From Otatea glauca (lineage: Eukaryota > Streptophyta > Magnoliopsida > Poales > Poaceae), in NCBI GenBank assembly GCA_036346275.1, contig CM070711.1, positions 70,555,782-70,619,781 on the forward strand: DNA of 64,000 bases. Reading direction: 5' to 3'. The position numbers were made by a program, and so were the translations under genes. Under the pieces are notes generated by a model. That model did no database searches, was not told the DNA's origin, and saw only the letters and a program-made list of their open reading frames with translations. The first letter of the stretch is position 1; each line of letters opens with the position of its first letter. Below are positions 58,205 to 64,000 of this stretch, one piece after another.

Positions 58205-59834
58205 TGTGGTTTGTTCTCTTGAGTTTATTTGTGCAAATTTACATTTCTAGTGTACTAGTGTTTGCTCATCTATTTAGGATTGTGTAATTTGCTTAAACCT
58301 AGTTTGTTAGTGCACTTAGCGAAACCTAGACGATTTAGGCCTTAATTGTTAAAATTTTCAATTCTAGTATTACTTGATCATTTGTTGCAATTAGAGCCAA
58401 AGAATTTTAAAAACCTCCTATTCATCCCCTCTAGTCGATTATCCTTGATCCTACAAGTGGTATCAGAGCTAGGACTCTTTTTTGGGGTTTTACCTCCTAG
58501 AGAGTAAATGATGACTAGCGATGGGGTTTCCATAGGCAAGGCACCTTTCTTTGATGGCACAAACTACGCGTATTGAAAAATACGCATGACCGTTTATCTC
58601 AAGACTATGAGCCCAAGCATATGGAGAATTGTGGATAAAGGTTTCTCTACAGGATTAAATTCCACACTCACTGTTGAACAAGAATAGCGAAACTCTCACC
58701 TCAATGCTCAAGCGATGAACGCTCTATTTGGAGCCTTGAATGTGGACGATTTCAATCAAGTGAGCAATCTTGACATCGCTCATGAGATTTGGACTACCCT
58801 CTCAAAAATCCATGAGGGAACATCCTCGATCAAGGAGGCCAAATTGCATGTGCTTAGGATCAAATATGAGAGTTTCATTATGTTACCCTATGAGAACATC
58901 AATGAGATGTACTCAAGGCTCAATAACATAGTGAATGGCCTCAAAGGCCTTGGTGCTTCACTAACAGATCTTGATATTGTTCGTAAGATGCTTAGGGTTC
59001 TACCAAACAAATACGAGACGTTGGTGATGTTGTTCCTCAACTCTCCCGAGTTGTCAAGGGTGACGCCAACCGGACTATTGGGGAACCTCATTACGAATGA
59101 GCTATACAAGAAGAAAAAGGAGGAGCTCTTGGAGCAAAGTTCTTCAAAGAAGAACATTGCTTTCAAGGCTAAGGCAGGGTTAAGCGATGATACGCTTGAT
59201 GACTCCGAGGATAACTCCGAAGAGGAGATGGCTCTCGTTGTGAAGGGAATGAGGAGGCGCTCAAGCACCCCTCATAAATTCAAGAAGGGGCAAAACTCAA
59301 GCAACAACCGCTACGCCAACATCCATTGCTACGAGTGCGATAAGAAGGGGCACATCACCTCCCATTGCCCCAAGAGGAAGGATGACAAGGCCAAGTCACC
59401 CAAGAAGAAGCCATTCCACTATAAGAAGAAGCTCTTCAAGAAACTTCACAAGGATAGCAAGGATGAGGCTCATATTGGAGAGTGGGATTCCGAAGAGGAG
59501 TATTCAAATTTTGACTCATCCGATGATGACACCCTTCCAAGAAGAAGGGACTCACCGGAGTAACCATCAAGGAAGCTACATCGCCATTCGTCACTCCTTT
59601 TTGTCTCATGACAAAAGGAGATCATAAGGTAAAATCAAGTAACGATGATGAGCCCTCCTATTATGAGCTTATCGATATGCTCAAGGGCTTAAATGAGTAC
59701 CTTGATAAGGAGAAGTCAAAGTATAAGACTTTTAGAAAAAAAATTTCTCTCTCAAAGACTTATGAGGAGCTAAAGGAAGCTCATGAGACTCTTCTTCTCA
59801 AGGATCATTTAAAGTCCTTGGTAGATGTAGGCAT
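58205..59834 (+). mobile_element. Second copia (SIRE-like) copy, truncated at both sides
   Basis: A partial LTR end (58205-58455) repeats 57610-57870. The PBS TGGTATCAGAGC lies at 58458-58469, then gag. The left part of the LTR is missing and the right part is cut by the inverted Tat element at 59835. Pol is not in the window. Confidence 0.8.
58508..59563 (+). pseudogene. Copia gag with two in-frame stops
   Basis: From MMTSDGVSIGKAPFFDGTNY the frame meets TGA where Trp is expected (YAYW-like) and TAG about 37 codons later. From 58715 it is open for 282 residues: the UBN2/gag core (IAHEIWTTLSKIHEGTSSIK, YENINEMYSRLNNIVNGLKG, LPNKYETLVMLFL), an acidic linker, and a complete zinc knuckle CYECDKKGHITSHC (CX2CX4HX4C). 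A basic and then acidic tail ends at TAA. The downstream frame 59608-59856 continues with ELIDMLKGLNEYLDKEKSKY, the usual coiled-coil part. Confidence 0.85.
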
Positions 59835-60606
59835 TGTCGTATGCTTAGAAACGTGACACAAGAGGGAGTGGATGCGGGCCGTCTTACGGGCCTACGTCCG
59901 AGAGAAAAAGAGTGGACACAAGGGTTTATACAGGTTCGGGCGCTTAGGGAAGTGCCCTACTCCTGTCGGTGCGTTCCCCGGGGGGAGTAGGGAGGGGCCT
60001 CCCGGTCCAAGCTCCCGAGGGATGCACCAGTTGTTAGTTCTCTATTCAACGAGAGTCCTCCCACAAGCGTGGGTTACAGTGGGGTTTTATAGGCGCCCAG
60101 CCTGTTACACGAAATACCATCCTACCCCTGCTACAACAGCTCAAGTGAGGGTATCTTGGTCACTTCTGGGAGAAGGTAGTGGATCCCACGTCATCGCTTC
60201 GTGGGGGCAGACCTCTGACTCTGGGACCCCACGGGGTGCCTCCCGTAGACGCCCGTGGGGCAGGAGGGCGCCTCCCGTAAACTCCTGCGAAGTAGGAGGG
60301 TGCCTCCCGACGTCCACAGAGTAGAAGGGCGCCTCCCGAAGACCCCCGCGGAGTAGGAGGGCGCCTCCCGTAGACGCCCGCGGAGTAGGAGGACGCCTCC
60401 CGTAAGCGCCCGCGGAGTAAGAGGGCGCCTCCCGATGTCTGCGAAGTAGAAAGGAGTCTCCCGTAGGTGCCTGCGGGGGTAGGAAGGAGCTTTCCCTCGG
60501 TCTCGCGAGGGAAACCCTCCAATGCTCCGTGGATCCGTCCACTTGTTAGCGAAGTATAGGGTGAACAAGGCCTCCCCTTGGGAGTTGGTAGGTTTTGCCT
60601 CCAACA
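59835..60606 (-). repeat. 3' LTR of Tat2
   Basis: 772 bp. Read on the minus strand it begins TGTTGGAGG and ends ATACGACA. TATAAAA lies at 60085-60091 (minus) in the same context as in Tat1. A minisatellite of about 8-9 units (60225-60490) again has GGGAGGCGCCCTCC-like palindromic cores. The target-site half is GGCAT at 59830-59834; its partner lies outside. Confidence 0.8.
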
Positions 60607-60619
60607 TCAGCCCCCCTAC

Positions 60620-62049
60620 CCTTGGATGGCATCTGAGGCATCTAAGGGGCAAAGAGGAGATAGGAGATGAGTGCGTCCATCGGTTTCAAGCGGGGGTACC
60701 CTCTAGACGCTCTTGAGACGCACATAGGGTTAGGAGGTCCCTTTTCTCCTTAGGCTGCGTTCAGTAGGGGCTAGCATCGGCAATATTGACCCCGAGTTTG
60801 GGTGCCGAGCCTCTCGAGGTACCAATCACTAGGACCAACACTCGTGGGGCTCCCCTCTTCGTAGTTCCCTTGATTGTCTTATCCAATGCCCGAGATTTGG
60901 TTTAGCGAAGTATTTGGGGCCGCGCCCGCAAGAATGCTCCGGCTTTCGTCCACACATAGTCCATCAGCCAAGAGAGGTCTGTGGAGGGCATTAGTTCCGC
61001 CCCCAAGGACATCTGTGGAGAGAAAAAACACATGGGATACTTGATCTAGTGCTTCCCCTCCTGCTGCGTGAAGCGAGCGAGATTTTGTGTTGCGCTTGAA
61101 CATTGCTCGGTTTCTTAGATGCCTTATGCGGAAGGAAAACCAAGGGAGGGCGTATGCGACAACGCCCGAAAACTATAGGGGTCGGAGCTGTTCCTAGCGC
61201 CTACGAGAGCCTTTTTGCACAAGGTGTAGGAGGCACCAGGCAGCGCCCAGCAGGGGGTCTTTTGGGCGCTAGGGCCAACGACAGGTCTTGTCTAAGGTTC
61301 ATTACCAGGAAACAGGGTAGGAGTGCCCTCGAGCCACCCACAAGCCGTCAAGCACTTGGGAAACTCCTTGTAGCCACAGGAGCACCCACCATCAGGGCGT
61401 TTAGGCCAACGCCCACTTTCTCATCTCACTGCGCGCAGACACCTTCTACAAGGGGCGCTATGGGTAGCGCCCAAAACTGGCGCGGGCTTCCTCGAGCGGG
61501 CGCCTTGCCCTATCCTCCCTTTTTTCCTTGGTCTCCCTTCCTTGGCTCTGCTGTTTCCTTGTAAGCACGAATAAAAGATAGGGGCAAGAGAGCCGTTGGG
61601 ACGAGCCCAAGCCCCATGGTTAAAACTGACCCCCATCCTTGTACCTCCCTACAATCGCGGCATTTCTACTGGTCGAGTCTTGCGCAACCAGGGGAAGGCT
61701 TCCATGGCCGGTTCATGGCCGCGCCGGAGGCGAGCTGCTCCGCCCCACTTCTTGATGTCTTGAACTTGCGTCGAGGCCTACCGGAGCAGCTCCTCCGAGT
61801 CCGCTCCCTAGCGGTCAGGCCCTGCGCTGGGGGAGGCCGTGGTTGGGCCGCTTGCTAGCTGCCGAAAACGTCGCCGAGCGGGAGCAGAGAGAGAAACCAT
61901 CGAGTGGGCTGCCGGGGCCGTCACCACACGAGAGGAGGAAGACACCGCGGGGGGTAGGCTGTTGGGGCCCTTATCGCACGGGGGGAAGGAGGTGCCGTTG
62001 ACGGGCCATTCGCCGACGGTGGCGCTTACGGGCAAAGCACCGGCACTAT
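60620..62049. other. Tat2 non-coding region
   Basis: G+C-rich, with scattered GGGCGCTA.GGCGCCC-type inverted motifs (61200-61490). No domain is recognisable in any frame. Confidence 0.45.
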
Positions 62050-62590
62050 GCCGGCGATGCAAAGGAATGGCCGGGGCCACCTTTCGCTGGAGGAGCCATA
62101 GGGCGGGCCGCCGGGGCAGCCGCCGTGCGAGGTGAAGGGAGGACCAGGGCCACCTTTCGCAGGAGGAGGAGCCACGGGCGGCCGGGCGGCCGCCGTCGGC
62201 GAGGTGAAGGAGGACCGGGCCGCCACGGGAGGAGGAGCCACGGGCGGGCGGGGGAGGCCGCCCGTGCGCGAGGTGAAGGAGGATCAGGGCCACCTTCGGG
62301 AGGAGGAGCCACAGGCGGGGCCGCGGCCGCGCTGCCGCGAGGTGAAGGGAGGACCGGGGCCGCCTTTCGCGGGAGGAGGAGCCAAGGGGCGAGCCACCGG
62401 GGCAGCCGCCGTGCGAGGTGAAGGAAGGACCGGGGCCACCTTTCGCGGGAGGAGGAGCCACAGGGCGGGCCGCCGGGGCAGCTGCCGTGTGAGGTGAAGG
62501 GAGGACCAGGGCCACCTTTCGCGGGAGAAGCCACGGGGCAGGCCACCGGGGCAGTCGCTGCGTGGGAAGAGGGCCCGGTTGCCTGAGGCA
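62050..62590. repeat. 70-77-bp GC-rich tandem repeat in Tat2
   Basis: GAGGTGAAGG recurs at about 62130, 62200, 62270, 62340, 62417 and 62492. Between these lie GGGCCACCTTTCGC, GGAGGAGGAGCCAC and GGCGGGCCGCCGGGGCAG. Six to seven imperfect units. It creates a 326-codon minus-strand frame (61808-62788) rich in Pro, Ser and Arg, which I do not accept as a gene. Confidence 0.85.
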
Positions 62591-63314
62591 GGAGCTACCA
62601 CCGTTGGGCCAATTTGATTCCACCGCCCAGCCAGAGGGAGACGACCGAGCAGGCCTTGACACCGTGGTTAGCGACTGAGAAACGGGTATTGTGCATGATA
62701 ATCTCTTAATCTTAATTTTATTCTTGACTAAGCCAGGTTCAACGACACCTCCGCGGGCTAAGCGCGGGTCCATGCCCAGAATTGGCACAAGAAGGAAGTA
62801 TTAAAGAACTTGGCCTGCTGCTCTGAGATAGAAAGGCAGAGAATCGACAATCAGGATCTTGGATACAGGTTTGAGTCAGGACGCTTTTCATTATTTTCAA
62901 TTCTCTTTTTGCGAGAGGGAGGTAGGCCTTATCCCCCAGACGGGGGGAAGAAAAACTGGCCTGGACTCTTGGATAGCAGCCCGTTCGCTCTGCCTCCCCT
63001 AAGCCGGGCGCTAGGGATCACGCCCAGGCCGAGGGCCGAGCTCGGCGGCGACGGGCATCTGTCTGCCCCCATGAATGCCATCTCCTGCACCACTGGTTTT
63101 TTCCAGGACGCTAATGATACATTGGATTTTGCAGGTTACCGGTGCGCCATCTGCTCGGTAGCCACACGTGTAGTCCAGAGGCGTCGGGCTTCCATGGGTA
63201 AGGCCCTATGTATCATAATATTTCGCGACCCATTTTTTACTGGTCCTTTACAATATGGTCGTGCTAAAAAGGGTTTTGTTGTTGCTGGTAGGTAACCGTC
63301 CTCATGATGCCCTT

Positions 63315-64000
63315 ATGAAGGGCAAGGGCAAGGTGGATGAGTCCTTCTCCGAGAGAGGGAGGGGCAAGAGCAAGCCCTCCCGTGGAAAGGACCACCATGT
63401 GAGGGATGTGGACATGATGGGTCCCATTGACTCTGCCACCTTTGCAGAACCGACAGGCGACGAAGGGTTTGTCTCGGAGGAAGCGAAGGTGGATCCCGGG
63501 CCGTCGGAGCTTACCGACGGGGAGAAGCTATCTCTCATCCGGAAGGGGAGTCGTCTCTCCCCAAAGGATGTGGACTTCCCCGCGCCAGGGGAGAGCCCTA
63601 ACCCTCCACCGAGGTACGTTGTGGCTCTCAAGGCTTGGGTGGACGTTGGCTTTGGGCTCCCGATGCACCCCTTCATCAAGAGGTATACTCAGGCACTGGG
63701 GGTGGAGCTCTCTCACCTTAGCCCGAACCTCTTCGTTCGGCTAAGGATCTTCTTGTGGCTGTGCGAGACAGCTATCCCCGGGACGCCCATTGAGCCGTCC
63801 GTCGCCCTGTTTGACTACTTCTTTCGCTCTCAGCGAGGGCCCTTCATGAGGGGGCCCCTAGGATCCATCTTCACCGCCCTACGGCACGAGGATGAGTTCC
63901 CCGTGCACGTCCAGAAGGAGTGTTGGCCTTCCGCCACAAAGAAGTGGTTCTATTTGAAGGCCGAGGATTTTACCTACATCGGGTTACACCCAGCCCTGAC
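63315..64000 (+). CDS. Antisense ORF of Tat2 (Transposase_28-like), cut by window end
   Basis: Open from the in-frame ATG at 63315 (and upstream from about 63291) to the last base without a stop, over 228 codons. It aligns without gaps over long stretches with the Tat1 antisense protein: GRGKSKPSRGKDHH, DGEKLSLIRKGSRLSPKDVD, YVVALKAWVDVGFGLPMHPF, SPNLFVRLRIFLWLCETAIP, GTPIEPSVALFDYFF, HEDEFPVH. Upstream exons may exist (TTTTGCAG at 63129-63136 is acceptor-like). It lies antisense to Tat2. The function is unknown. Confidence 0.75.
   Translation, partial: MKGKGKVDESFSERGRGKSKPSRGKDHHVRDVDMMGPIDSATFAEPTGDEGFVSEEAKVDPGPSELTDGEKLSLIRKGSRLSPKDVDFPAPGESPNPPPRYVVALKAWVDVGFGLPMHPFIKRYTQALGVELSHLSPNLFVRLRIFLWLCETAIPGTPIEPSVALFDYFFRSQRGPFMRGPLGSIFTALRHEDEFPVHVQKECWPSATKKWFYLKAEDFTYIGLHPAL

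Larger units (their letters stand above)
59835..64000 (-). mobile_element. Second Tat-type gypsy element, opposite strand, right end outside window (Tat2)
   Basis: The 3' LTR in reverse orientation is 59835-60606. A PPT-like TAGGGGGGCTGA (minus strand) is directly inside it at 60607-60619. Further right come G+C-rich non-coding DNA, a tandem repeat and an antisense ORF homologous to that of Tat1 (here on the plus strand). Gag-pol and the 5' LTR lie beyond the window. It interrupts the copia copy at 58205-59834. Confidence 0.8.

Noticed and set aside
62740..62790. Possible Helitron 3' end (GCGGGCTAAGCGCGGG hairpin)
   Set aside because: No CTRR terminus in the right place, no AT insertion site and no partner TC end were found.
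1..64000. tRNA, rRNA or microRNA genes
   Set aside because: I found no convincing cloverleaf or conserved rRNA segment. TGGTATCAGAGC stretches are retrotransposon primer sites, not tRNA genes. MicroRNA hairpins cannot be judged by eye.

Overview
This is plant nuclear DNA, most likely from a grass. The evidence is interrupted genes with short exons and GT-AG introns, TTA-flanked Tourist-like MITEs, copia and Tat-type gypsy LTR retrotransposons, an RTE-type LINE, GC-rich first exons, and close protein resemblance to plant EXO1 and VIP1/VIH families. There are no bacterial operons, no CRISPR arrays and no tRNA or rRNA genes that I can recognise. The species cannot be fixed by reading alone.

Left part (1-14 kb), gene-rich. 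A complete 14-exon exonuclease 1 gene (EXO1-like, + strand, 327-6770) carries every catalytic acidic residue of the family and contains two introns with U12-type (minor spliceosome) signals, one of them AT-AC. It is followed by a two-exon gene for a small RRM protein (+, 7443-11002) whose 3-kb intron holds transposable elements. About 2.7 kb of A+T-rich spacer separates it from the convergent third gene.

Middle part (13.8-42.4 kb). One 30-exon gene on the minus strand encodes a 1059-residue PPIP5K/VIP1-type inositol pyrophosphate kinase: an ATP-grasp kinase domain followed by a histidine-acid-phosphatase-like domain with RHGDRT. I could follow the frame through all 30 exons. Its introns have been swollen by insertions: two related copia elements (one almost pristine, 8 nt inside an intron), a 5'-truncated L1-like LINE with target-site duplication, an RTE LINE fragment, an LTR fragment, a fold-back element, and two oppositely oriented MITEs that bracket the 45-nt exon 23.

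Right part (42.7-64 kb), nested repeats. Two small DNA elements lie upstream of the kinase gene. After them comes a copia solo LTR split by a 12.65-kb Tat-type gypsy element (43673-56321, TSD TAATT), then a second truncated copia copy (LTR end, PBS, gag) that is cut by another Tat-type element on the opposite strand (59835 to the window end). Both Tat elements carry an antisense open reading frame of the 'putative gypsy type transposon' (Transposase_28-like) family between pol and the 3' LTR. In the first element gag-pol is frameshifted and has lost RT-RNaseH and the integrase core, yet the antisense frame has a 407-codon uninterrupted first exon and a TATA box. This antisense gene, the U12 introns and the MITE-flanked exon are the most interesting things in the window.
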